In this document: positions 6,315 to 12,081 of the stretch, piece by piece
Numbering within the stretch: the first letter of the stretch is position 1
Layout of the letters: each line of letters begins with the position of its first letter
Assembly: GCA_020724025.1 (NCBI GenBank)
Contig: DYHU01000082.1
Coordinates: forward strand, 1 to 12,081
DNA length: 12,081 nucleotides
Origin: Syntrophorhabdus sp.
GTDB lineage: Bacteria; Desulfobacterota; BSN033; UBA1163
Direction of reading: 5' to 3'
Translations under genes and position numbers: made by a program
Notes under the pieces: generated by a model
The model's input: the letters and a program-made list of their open reading frames with translations, nothing else
The model's database searches: none
Told to the model about the DNA's origin: nothing

Positions 6315-6980
6315 TCACCTTAAGCTCGAACGGATGAAATGGATGAGTGTGAGAATGTCAAATGCAGGTATTGTTACGGCCTCTCTCAATGCTTTTCCAA
6401 AAACAGCCATATTGGTACATTCAAGAACAACAGCAGATACATCAGGGTTATCGTCAACCAGGGCAGAAGCTTCGGCAACCACTTCCTTTTCAACCCTTGA
6501 AAAATCTAAATCAGGGTTATTTCTCAAATAGATTCGATGGAATTCACTATCCGGCTTCATCCCGCGAATAGCGGAGGGAATTCCTTCAGCATCAACCCCT
6601 TTGAGAAGGTCCGTCGTAAACGAGTCTCTGTCTGCCGTGAGCACACCGATCCGTCCTCGCCTGCCCACCAATTCGTATGCCCAGGGAATCTGAATGAGGC
6701 TGGAAGTAAAAAGAGGGACATCGACAGCGGAAGCCATCTCCTTTTGCCAGATCGCAAGGAATCCGCAACTTGTGGTGATCGCCATCGCCCCCCGCCTCTC
6801 CAGGGCCTTTGCCGCTTCGATGAAAGGAAGGAGGAGTGAAGAATCCTTCTCTCTGACCACTCGGGATGGGAGGGCTCCATCAACCGTTTCGAAGAGGACC
6901 GGAAAGGGAAAGGTTTTCGGGTTTCCTATATCCCCCAAAAGCCTTGGAAAACGGGTATCTAACAGGATGATGCCGATCAA
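6315..6980 (-). CDS. Aspartate/glutamate racemase family protein (TTG start)
   Basis: A member of the cofactor-independent Asp/Glu racemase superfamily, which uses two cysteines to invert or otherwise act on the alpha carbon of acidic amino acids or related compounds. The 221-aa protein begins MIGIILLDTRFPRLLGDIGN. The paired catalytic-type cysteines are Cys72 in TTSCGF and Cys188 in LECTNM, each in a conserved setting. I place the start at TTG 6980 because a perfect AGGAGG (6987-6992) lies 6 nt upstream and the product then starts where family members do. An upstream GTG at 7058 would add 26 poorly conserved residues with no ribosome site. It is first in a two-gene operon with the FAD oxidoreductase (9-nt gap) and divergent from the TAXI-TRAP genes, suggesting a shared amino-acid pathway. 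It may be a racemase, a hydantoin racemase or a decarboxylase relative; the true reaction is unknown. Confidence 0.88.
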   Translation of the reverse strand: MIGIILLDTRFPRLLGDIGNPKTFPFPVLFETVDGALPSRVVREKDSSLLLPFIEAAKALERRGAMAITTSCGFLAIWQKEMASAVDVPLFTSSLIQIPWAYELVGRRGRIGVLTADRDSFTTDLLKGVDAEGIPSAIRGMKPDSEFHRIYLRNNPDLDFSRVEKEVVAEASALVDDNPDVSAVVLECTNMAVFGKALREAVTIPAFDILTLIHFIRSSLR

Positions 6981-6992
6981 AAAAAACCTCCT
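6978..6992 (-). promoter_or_regulatory. Ribosome binding site that decides the racemase TTG start
   Basis: AGGAGG (6992-6987) is followed by six Ts and then TTG (6980-6978). The ideal motif and spacing outweigh the longer frame beginning at GTG 7058, which has no such site. Confidence 0.85.
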
Positions 6993-7100
6993 GAAAGAAC
7001 GGCTTAAAAGATTGGATATTACATAACACAAAATACCCTTTCTTAAAATGGCTGCCACCCGATAAATCTCTCTTTAAGCAGGTGGGAGATAATTTTTTTC

Positions 7101-7129
7101 TTTACTTTTTATCCTTCATAAATTATAAA
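7101..7129 (+). promoter_or_regulatory. Candidate promoter for the TAXI-TRAP genes, with overlapping opposite -10
   Basis: On the plus strand TTTACT (7101-7106) and TATAAA (7124-7129) are 17 bp apart, with a predicted start near 7136 and a short leader to the ATG at 7162. The same AT-rich core reads TATAAT on the minus strand (7127-7122), towards the racemase operon, though without a good -35. A shared bidirectional promoter is possible. Confidence 0.45.
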
Positions 7130-7161
7130 AGTATCCAAATTTAAAGAAGGAGGGATGTCAG

Positions 7162-8136
7162 ATGAAAAAATTATTATTCCTTACTATCCTTTCATCATTG
7201 ATCTTGGTTGTCTCTTTGGCCCACGCCCAAACTCTGACCTGGACAGCGGGCGGAGTCGGTGGCGGATGGTATGCTATTGCAGGGGGCATCTCCAACATCA
7301 TCAATGAAAAATCAGGCGGAATCACAGTTAAAGTGATCCCAGGGGGTGGCACAGTAAACCCAAGACTTGTCGACAAGGGAGATTGTGAGTTGGGATGGGG
7401 TCTTCCTTTCTTGAATGTGGCGGCCTGGAACGGTGAGGACCCTTATGATAAGAAACATTCGAACCTTTGCGCCATTGCTGGCGGAATGAGCCTCAATTTC
7501 TTCCATTTCTATGTGGCAGCGGAAAGCCCAATCAAGACGATGGATGAAGTTTTTAAACAGAAAAAGGCCCTCCGTATGGCCATCTCACCCACAGGAACTT
7601 CTGACGAATGGGTCTTCCGAAAAGTGCTCGCTCATTACAAGACCGATTACAAAGACCTTGAAGCCGCAGGGTTCAAATTCTTCAGAGGCTCCTATGCGGA
7701 ACAGGCAAGCCAGTTTAAAGACCGGAATGTGGATGCGGTCTTCACCTTTCTGGCTCTTCCGGGAGCAGCCATCACCGAAGCCTCCATTGGACGTTCTCTC
7801 CGGCTCACCCATTTTTCTCCAGAAGTGCTCAAGAGCCTTTTGCAATATGGTATCGAATCGGGGAAAATCCCTGCAGGAACTTATCCCAAGGCTGCCAATG
7901 CCAATGAGGACGTGACGACCGCCATTGCTGGAAGTGTCATCCTCGTAAATAAGAATGTGGCTGACGATGCGGCTTACCGGATTGCCAAGGTGATCCATGA
8001 AAACCTTGACCAGTTCCGCAAGATCCATGGCTCCTTGGTTCCTTATCAACTGAAAGATGCAGTCACAGGATTGGGCTTGATTCCCCTTCACCCCGGTGCG
8101 GAAAAGTACTATAAAGAAAAAGGGGTTTTGAAATAA
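7162..8136 (+). CDS. TAXI-family TRAP transporter solute-binding protein
   Basis: The periplasmic receptor that captures the substrate and delivers it to the TRAP membrane component. The 324-aa precursor has a clear signal peptide: KK, a hydrophobic core to about residue 19, and likely cleavage after AHA at 20-22. Mature motifs are those of the TAXI branch: GVGGGWYAIAGGISNIINE (31-49), GGGTVNPRLVDKGDCELGWG (61-80), and SPTGTSDEWVFRKVLAHY further on. A strong GGAGG (7149-7153) sits about 8 nt before the ATG. The fused permease follows on the same strand after a 357-nt hairpin-rich spacer. TAXI receptors bind glutamate/glutamine or other carboxylates in the few studied cases. Here the neighbouring racemase and amine oxidase suggest an amino acid, which is inference. 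Confidence 0.95.
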   Translation: MKKLLFLTILSSLILVVSLAHAQTLTWTAGGVGGGWYAIAGGISNIINEKSGGITVKVIPGGGTVNPRLVDKGDCELGWGLPFLNVAAWNGEDPYDKKHSNLCAIAGGMSLNFFHFYVAAESPIKTMDEVFKQKKALRMAISPTGTSDEWVFRKVLAHYKTDYKDLEAAGFKFFRGSYAEQASQFKDRNVDAVFTFLALPGAAITEASIGRSLRLTHFSPEVLKSLLQYGIESGKIPAGTYPKAANANEDVTTAIAGSVILVNKNVADDAAYRIAKVIHENLDQFRKIHGSLVPYQLKDAVTGLGLIPLHPGAEKYYKEKGVLK

Positions 8137-8264
8137 CCGCCATCTTCTCGGCCAAAAACCGGCGCCCGCCCTGTAAAATAATCTCTCAATACATGTTTGA
8201 CAGGGCATTTCTTTTAAGTAGCCCGAGTTATTTTTATGTTAGAATCCAATTTATATTTAACAGG

Positions 8265-8296
8265 GCCCGCCCCATCCCCTCTGGATCGGTGCGGGC
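8265..8296 (+). repeat. GC hairpin downstream of the TAXI receptor gene
   Basis: GCCCGC (8265-8270) pairs with GCGGGC (8291-8296). After a one-base bulge and a mismatch, CC/GG and ATCC/GGAT extend the stem to a 5-nt loop (8278-8282). No T tract follows directly, so it is more likely an mRNA 3'-end stabilising stem than a terminator. Confidence 0.5.
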
Positions 8297-8336
8297 GTTC
8301 TTGCCGTTCACTTTAAAATAATCTTCATTATTGAAT

Positions 8337-8433
8337 ACCCTCCCCCTCCGACGGGGGAGGGTCAGGGTGGGGGTGGAGAGGATCGAATTACCCCCACCTC
8401 AATCCTCCCCCGCAAGGGGGGAGGAGATTTTTT
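8337..8433 (+). terminator. C/G-rich double hairpin with T6, possible attenuator before the permease
   Basis: The first stem is a 10-bp perfect hairpin (8337-8346 with 8353-8362, core CCCTCCCCC). The second is a 9-bp perfect stem, TCCTCCCCC at 8403-8411 with 8417-8425, loop GCAAG, followed by GATTTTTT (8426-8433), which has the form of an intrinsic terminator. The two halves are also inverted copies of each other: GGTGGGGGT near 8366-8374 mirrors ACCCCCACC near 8390-8398. The block resembles dispersed G/C-rich intergenic repeats. Placed inside an operon it could make permease expression lower than receptor expression. Confidence 0.55.
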
Positions 8434-8493
8434 CAGTATTTTCTGAGCAATCATGCCAATTGCATTAAAAACGGATATTAAGGGGATGCGTCT

Positions 8494-10344
8494 GTGCGAT
8501 CTCTCAAGGGTTGGGTCAGAATTGCCGTCCTGATTTACGGAGTATCCGCTTCCCTGCTCCATATCTATACTTCTGGGTACGGAACCTTTGAACCTCGCAC
8601 TCAACGAGGACTTCACCTCCTCCTCCTTCTTCCCTTAATCTACATTCTCTTTCCTGCCACAAAGAAGTCACCCAAAGACCGACCCAGCCTTTTAGATGGG
8701 ATCGCCTCCATCTTCTGTTTCTTAGGCCCATTCTATATCGTTTGGAATGCTGAACGCCTCAATTTTCGAATGGTGGGGATGGATGAGATTCGAACCATCG
8801 AGATCATATTAGGGTCGATCCTCGTCATTTTAGTTGTGGAGGCATGCCGCCGGGCACTTTCTCGATGGATGGCGATCACTATCGCCTTCTTCCTGTTCTA
8901 TCTGGCCACTGCCCCCTACTGGCCAGGACTGTTGAAATTCAAAGGTTATTCTTTCCCCCGTATGGTTGAGGTTCTATTCTTGGCAGGAGATGAAGGGATC
9001 TTCGGCTTCCTCACGGGGATTTCATCCAACATTCTATTTATCTACATCCTCTTTGCCGGTTTTATGTTGAGCGCCGGGGTTGGGAGCTTCCTCATCGACT
9101 TTGCCATATGGGCCGCAGGATGGGCAAGGGGGGGCCCTGCAAAGATTGCCGTCATCTCCAGTGCCCTTTATGGAACAGTGAGTGGTAGTACTGTTGCCAA
9201 TGTCTATGCGACGGGAAGTTTTACGATTCCTCTGATGAAAAAAGGCGGTTTTGTTCCCAAACAGGCGGCAGCCATTGAGGCCATTGCCGGGACCGGAGGA
9301 CAGCTGATGCCGCCCATCATGGGCGCAGGGGCTTTCATCATGTCAGAGGTGACGGGCATTCCTTATTTCAAGATCATACAGGCCGCTGCCATCCCTGCTG
9401 TGCTTTATTACCTCGGACTATTCTTTGTCGTCCATTTCATTTCGGGAAAACAGGGGATGGCAAGCATTCCAAAGGCAGAGCGGCCCAGTATTTTGCCGAT
9501 GCTTCGTCACGCTTATTATTTCCTTCCTTTTATATTGGTGATCGTCTTCTTAGGATATGGTTATTCTCCCACCAAATCCGCCTTCTATGTCGTTTTGATC
9601 ATCTTCGGTCTCAGCTTCCTCGACAGAAAGACCTGGATGACCCCTAAAAAACTTATCGACACCCTGTTTCAAGCGGCTGCCAATGCGGCCATCATTGCCA
9701 CAGCCCTCGCAGGCTCTGGAATGGTGGTTGGAGTCCTGACCCGAACCGGAGCCGCACTGGCCTTCGGCGGCGTCCTCCTGAGCGCCTCCTTTAACAATCT
9801 CCTCCTCGCAATGATCCTCGTCTTTCTGGTTGTCAGCGTTCTCGGGACCGGAATCCCGACCACCCCCGCCTATATCATTGCAGTCACCGTCGGTGCCTCA
9901 GCCCTTGGAAGGTTTGATGTCGCCTTATTGTCGGCCCACCTCTTCGTCTTCTACTATGCCGTGCTTTCGGATCTCACTCCTCCGGATGCCATCACTGCTT
10001 TCGCGGCGGCAAACCTGGCCGGCTCCGAGATGATGGCCACAGGAATTGAAGCCTTCAAGCTGGGAATTGCAGGGTTTCTCGTTCCCTTCGCTTTTGTCTT
10101 TCAACCCGCCCTTCTCCTTCAGGGAACGCTCTCTGAGATCCTCATGGCAACCGGATTGACAGCCCTTGGGGTGGCCTGCCTTTCCGCTTTCCTGGTCGGA
10201 TATGTCTGGTCTCCTTTAGGCTGGCTCCATCGTCTTCTCTTCGCATCCGCAGCCATCCTGCTGGTCTTTCCCACCATCGGCCTAGAGTTGATTGGAATTG
10301 GACTGGCAGGGGGATTGTTTATCTGGGCGAAAATGAAGAAGTAA
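8494..10344 (+). CDS. TAXI-type TRAP transporter permease, fused small (4TM) and large (12TM) subunits
   Basis: The inner-membrane part of a tripartite ATP-independent transporter, which imports the receptor-bound substrate using an ion gradient. The 616-aa protein joins a small DctQ-like region (several membrane helices in about residues 10-145) to a large DctM-like region. The large region carries the family signature SSALYGTVSGSTVANVYATG (222-241), IPLMKKGGFVPKQAAAIEA (245-263), GTGGQLMPPIMGAGAFIM (266-283) and LGTGIPTTPAYI (450-461). The fused architecture is normal for TAXI systems. The start is GTG at 8494, with AGGGGA 7 nt upstream; an in-frame stop just before it (8479-8481) rules out a longer protein. 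It pairs with the upstream TAXI receptor and ends 32 nt before the convergent murJ. Confidence 0.95.
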   Translation: MRSLKGWVRIAVLIYGVSASLLHIYTSGYGTFEPRTQRGLHLLLLLPLIYILFPATKKSPKDRPSLLDGIASIFCFLGPFYIVWNAERLNFRMVGMDEIRTIEIILGSILVILVVEACRRALSRWMAITIAFFLFYLATAPYWPGLLKFKGYSFPRMVEVLFLAGDEGIFGFLTGISSNILFIYILFAGFMLSAGVGSFLIDFAIWAAGWARGGPAKIAVISSALYGTVSGSTVANVYATGSFTIPLMKKGGFVPKQAAAIEAIAGTGGQLMPPIMGAGAFIMSEVTGIPYFKIIQAAAIPAVLYYLGLFFVVHFISGKQGMASIPKAERPSILPMLRHAYYFLPFILVIVFLGYGYSPTKSAFYVVLIIFGLSFLDRKTWMTPKKLIDTLFQAAANAAIIATALAGSGMVVGVLTRTGAALAFGGVLLSASFNNLLLAMILVFLVVSVLGTGIPTTPAYIIAVTVGASALGRFDVALLSAHLFVFYYAVLSDLTPPDAITAFAAANLAGSEMMATGIEAFKLGIAGFLVPFAFVFQPALLLQGTLSEILMATGLTALGVACLSAFLVGYVWSPLGWLHRLLFASAAILLVFPTIGLELIGIGLAGGLFIWAKMKK

Positions 10345-10361
10345 TTGGGAATTGAGAATTG

Positions 10362-10384
10362 ATCATTGACCACTGGTCATTGAT
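10362..10384. repeat. 23-bp near-perfect palindrome at the TRAP permease/murJ junction
   Basis: ATCATTGACCA (10362-10372) and TGGTCATTGAT (10374-10384) are inverted around a single C with one mismatch. The palindrome includes the murJ stop codon (10379-10377) and lies 17 nt after the permease stop. Its place between convergent genes suggests a compact bidirectional 3'-end stem, but there is no T tract, so terminator function is uncertain. Confidence 0.5.
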
Positions 10385-11945
10385 GTTTCTTCCTCAACAT
10401 CTTCATTAGAAACATAATCTCCTCATTCTTCATCCAATAGGAGCAGATCAGATAGACTCCCAGGCTAACGGCGATCCCCGTAAGGAGAAGGAGAGCCTTC
10501 TCCAAGGCGCCGCCTGTTGTCGACCAATCCCCCAGAGAGCAGATCAGATAGGCGGTCAACCCCATGGGAAGGCTGCAGAGCAACACCCGGACAAGTGATT
10601 TCACATTTTTGCCTATCTCCATTCCGCCCAATTTCGGGTTCAACTTCCTGCAAAGAAGGGCCAGGTTCAGAATCGATGAGAGACTGGTGGCCAAGGCAAG
10701 GCCGGCATGTTTCAAGGGAGTGAAGAAGATGAAAATGGCATTGAGAACGACATTGGCTCCAAGGCAGATGAGGGCGATCTTTAGGGGAGTCCAGGTATCC
10801 TGAAGCGCATAAAAGGCGGGCACAAGGGTTCTCGCTCCCGCAATGGCCCACAGGCCAACCGAATAGCACAGGAGCGCTTTAGCTGTCATCTCCGTGGCAG
10901 AATAGTCGAAGAGACCCCTCTGGAAAAGGAGGTTGATAATAGGCGTCTTTAAGGCGATCAGCCCCACCATCGCCGGAATGCTGATGAAAGAGGTGAGACG
11001 GAAGACGAAGGAGAGCGTATCCTTCAACTCTTCCATCTTCCCCTGAGAGGCGAGCCCGGAAAGGCTCGGCAGGGAAGCCATCCCGATGGCGACGGCAAAA
11101 ATTCCCAATGGAAATTCCAGCAACCGGTCTGCAAAGAAGAGATAGGAGACGCTTCCCCCCGGAAGGAAAGAGGCGAAGATCGTATCGATGAAGACATTGA
11201 GTTGATAGACCCCTGTTCCGATCAGGCCCGGCACCATCAGGCCGCCGATCCGCTTGATGGCAGGATGCCCGAAATGAAAATTGAACCGGAAGGTGATTCC
11301 CTTCTGCCATAAAAAGGGGATCTGGAAGAGAAACTGGATGACCCCTCCGGCGAGGACACCGATGGCGAGCGTCATGACCGGTTTTTGAAAGGAATGGTAG
11401 AAGAGAAACACAGAAAGGATGATGGAGATATTGAGGAAAATGGGAGCAATGGCCGGAGCGAAAAAGTGCCGATAGGAGTTGAGGATTCCCATACAGAGGG
11501 CAAAGAGCCCCATGAAGAAAAGATAGGGGAAGATGATCTGATTGAGCGTGATGGTCAACTGAAATTTTTCCGGAATTCTGGCAAATCCGGGTGCGATCAC
11601 CTGAATCAAAACCGGAGAGAAGAGGATTCCGAAGAGTGTGATCAGCAGTAACACCAGCCCCATCAGGGTGAAGGCGGCATGGGTCACCTCTTTAATTTCC
11701 TTTTCTGACCGCTGTTGAAGGTATTCGGTATAGACCGGGATGAATGAGATGGTCAGGGATCCTTCTCCTACCAGTCGCCTCCAGAGGTTGGGAATTCGAA
11801 AGGCGACGAAGAAGGCATCGGCCGCCATCCCTGCTCCGAAGAAATGGGCGATGACCATATCCCTAAAAAATCCCAGGATACGGCTGAGGAGGGTCCCCAT
11901 CCCTATGGTGGAAGCCGCTTGGGTGATCTTCCTGTTCTCAGTCAT
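10377..11945 (-). CDS. murJ: Lipid II flippase MurJ (MviN family)
   Basis: An essential inner-membrane protein of the MOP superfamily that flips lipid II across the membrane for peptidoglycan synthesis. It is 522 aa, with about 14 hydrophobic segments. The N-terminus has the family pattern LLSRILGFFRDMVIAHFFGA, DAFFVAFRIPNL and LWRRLVGEGSL. Residues Arg22, Arg28, Asp43, Arg56 and Arg274 (in FADRLLEFP) match the functionally important charged residues of E. coli MurJ at Arg18, Arg24, Asp39, Arg52 and Arg270. The ATG at 11945 fits the family start, although no Shine-Dalgarno is visible. It is divergent from rpsT across a 101-nt gap and convergent with the TRAP permease. No defect is visible. 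Confidence 0.97.
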   Translation of the reverse strand: MTENRKITQAASTIGMGTLLSRILGFFRDMVIAHFFGAGMAADAFFVAFRIPNLWRRLVGEGSLTISFIPVYTEYLQQRSEKEIKEVTHAAFTLMGLVLLLITLFGILFSPVLIQVIAPGFARIPEKFQLTITLNQIIFPYLFFMGLFALCMGILNSYRHFFAPAIAPIFLNISIILSVFLFYHSFQKPVMTLAIGVLAGGVIQFLFQIPFLWQKGITFRFNFHFGHPAIKRIGGLMVPGLIGTGVYQLNVFIDTIFASFLPGGSVSYLFFADRLLEFPLGIFAVAIGMASLPSLSGLASQGKMEELKDTLSFVFRLTSFISIPAMVGLIALKTPIINLLFQRGLFDYSATEMTAKALLCYSVGLWAIAGARTLVPAFYALQDTWTPLKIALICLGANVVLNAIFIFFTPLKHAGLALATSLSSILNLALLCRKLNPKLGGMEIGKNVKSLVRVLLCSLPMGLTAYLICSLGDWSTTGGALEKALLLLTGIAVSLGVYLICSYWMKNEEIMFLMKMLRKKHQ

Positions 11946-11959
11946 GCGTTTATAAAGCA

Positions 11960-11981
11960 GGGGCGTATAAATTTACGCCCC
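11960..11981. repeat. Palindrome between murJ and rpsT
   Basis: GGGGCGTA (11960-11967) and TACGCCCC (11974-11981) are perfect inverted 8-bp arms around TAAATT. The site lies 15 bp upstream of the murJ start codon and four bases before the TTGACA of the rpsT promoter. It could be an operator or a hairpin in the murJ leader; no regulator is identified. Confidence 0.5.
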
Positions 11982-11984
11982 AAC

Positions 11985-12014
11985 TTGACACACGCTATCC
12001 TAAAATGTTAAAAA
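11985..12014 (+). promoter_or_regulatory. Candidate promoter for rpsT
   Basis: A perfect TTGACA (11985-11990) faces rpsT. The -10 is weaker: TTAAAA at 17 bp (12008-12013) or TAAAAA at 18 bp (12009-12014). A nicer TAAAAT at 12001-12006 is too close at 10 bp. The leader would be roughly 25 nt. Confidence 0.45.
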
Positions 12015-12046
12015 AATCAACAGACTAAAAGAAAGGAGACTCAATT

Positions 12047-12081
12047 TTGGCAATCCATCCATCAGCCATTAAAAGGGCAAA
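12047..12081 (+). CDS. rpsT: 30S ribosomal protein S20, N-terminus only (cut by window end)
   Basis: The last 35 bases encode MAIHPSAIKRA and two bases of a likely Lys codon, reading from TTG at 12047. This matches the conserved S20 start, of the type MANHKSAIKRAK. An AAAGGAG ribosome site (12032-12038) lies 8 nt upstream. S20 binds 16S rRNA in the small subunit. E. coli rpsT is also known to begin with UUG, which supports the unusual start. The fragment is short, but the motif, ribosome site and divergent murJ neighbour agree. Confidence 0.85.
   Translation, partial: MAIHPSAIKRA

Larger units (their letters stand above)
8137..8493. other. 357-base hairpin-rich spacer between TRAP receptor and permease genes
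   Basis: No reading frame is supported. From left to right it holds a 7-bp inverted repeat GCCCTGT/ACAGGGC (8168-8174 and 8200-8206), a GC hairpin (8265-8296), an 11-bp direct repeat TAAAATAATCT (8174-8184 and 8314-8324), a C/G-rich double hairpin (8337-8425) ending in T6, and the permease ribosome site AGGGGA (8481-8486). Such stems would be expected to lower read-through or stabilise the upstream receptor mRNA. Confidence 0.7.

Noticed and set aside
8197..8202. TTGACA as an internal promoter for the TRAP permease
   Set aside because: No acceptable -10 occurs 16-18 bp downstream; the sequence there is GC-containing (AGCCCG).
7585..8208. A 207-codon open frame antisense to the TAXI receptor gene
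   Set aside because: It overlaps a clearly coding gene and has no family motifs or start signals.
8485..8532. ATG at 8486 as the start of the TRAP permease
   Set aside because: It is in another frame and reaches a stop within about 15 codons; the GTG at 8494 is in frame with the conserved protein and has a ribosome site.

Overview
The window looks like chromosomal DNA of a Gram-negative bacterium. MurJ, a periplasmic adaptor with an inner-membrane anchor and an exported TRAP binding protein all point that way. The gene styles and the many short intergenic palindromes remind me of uncultured Desulfobacterota-like (deltaproteobacterial) genomes, but the lineage is an inference and no rRNA is present to test it. 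I see no CRISPR array, tRNA, phage gene or intact insertion sequence.

Layout. (1) 72-2180, minus strand: a HlyD/YbhG-type membrane-fusion adaptor followed by a single-domain ABC ATPase. The membrane permease genes of this drug-exporter-type system would lie past the left edge. A textbook sigma70-type promoter (TTGACA, 17 bp, TATAAT) drives the pair. (2) 2306-4477, plus strand: a full-length bifunctional (p)ppGpp synthetase/hydrolase, convergent with rpmB (ribosomal protein L28, minus, 4567-4758), with a long hairpin terminator between them. (3) 4759-5150: about 390 bases without a gene, holding a GC-rich double hairpin and a MITE-like element with perfect 18-bp inverted repeats. (4) 5151-10344: an amino-acid module. 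On the minus strand an Asp/Glu-racemase-family protein and an FAD-dependent amine/amino-acid oxidoreductase form a tightly coupled operon. Divergent from it on the plus strand are a TAXI-type TRAP substrate-binding protein and a fused 4TM-12TM TRAP permease, separated by a 357-base spacer full of hairpins. (5) 10377-11945, minus: murJ, the lipid II flippase. (6) From 12047, plus: the first codons of rpsT (ribosomal protein S20), cut by the window end.

How the genes may work together. The TAXI-TRAP importer probably brings in a small carboxylate or amino acid. The racemase-family enzyme and the flavin oxidase next door could adjust its stereochemistry and oxidise it; the actual substrate cannot be read from the sequence. 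rel, rpmB, murJ and rpsT are core growth genes. Three start codons (racemase, oxidoreductase, rpsT) are TTG, each backed by a good ribosome binding site.

I found no convincing undescribed system. The most interesting items are the transporter/racemase/oxidase module, the hairpin-rich spacer inside the transporter operon, and the MITE-like inverted-repeat element.
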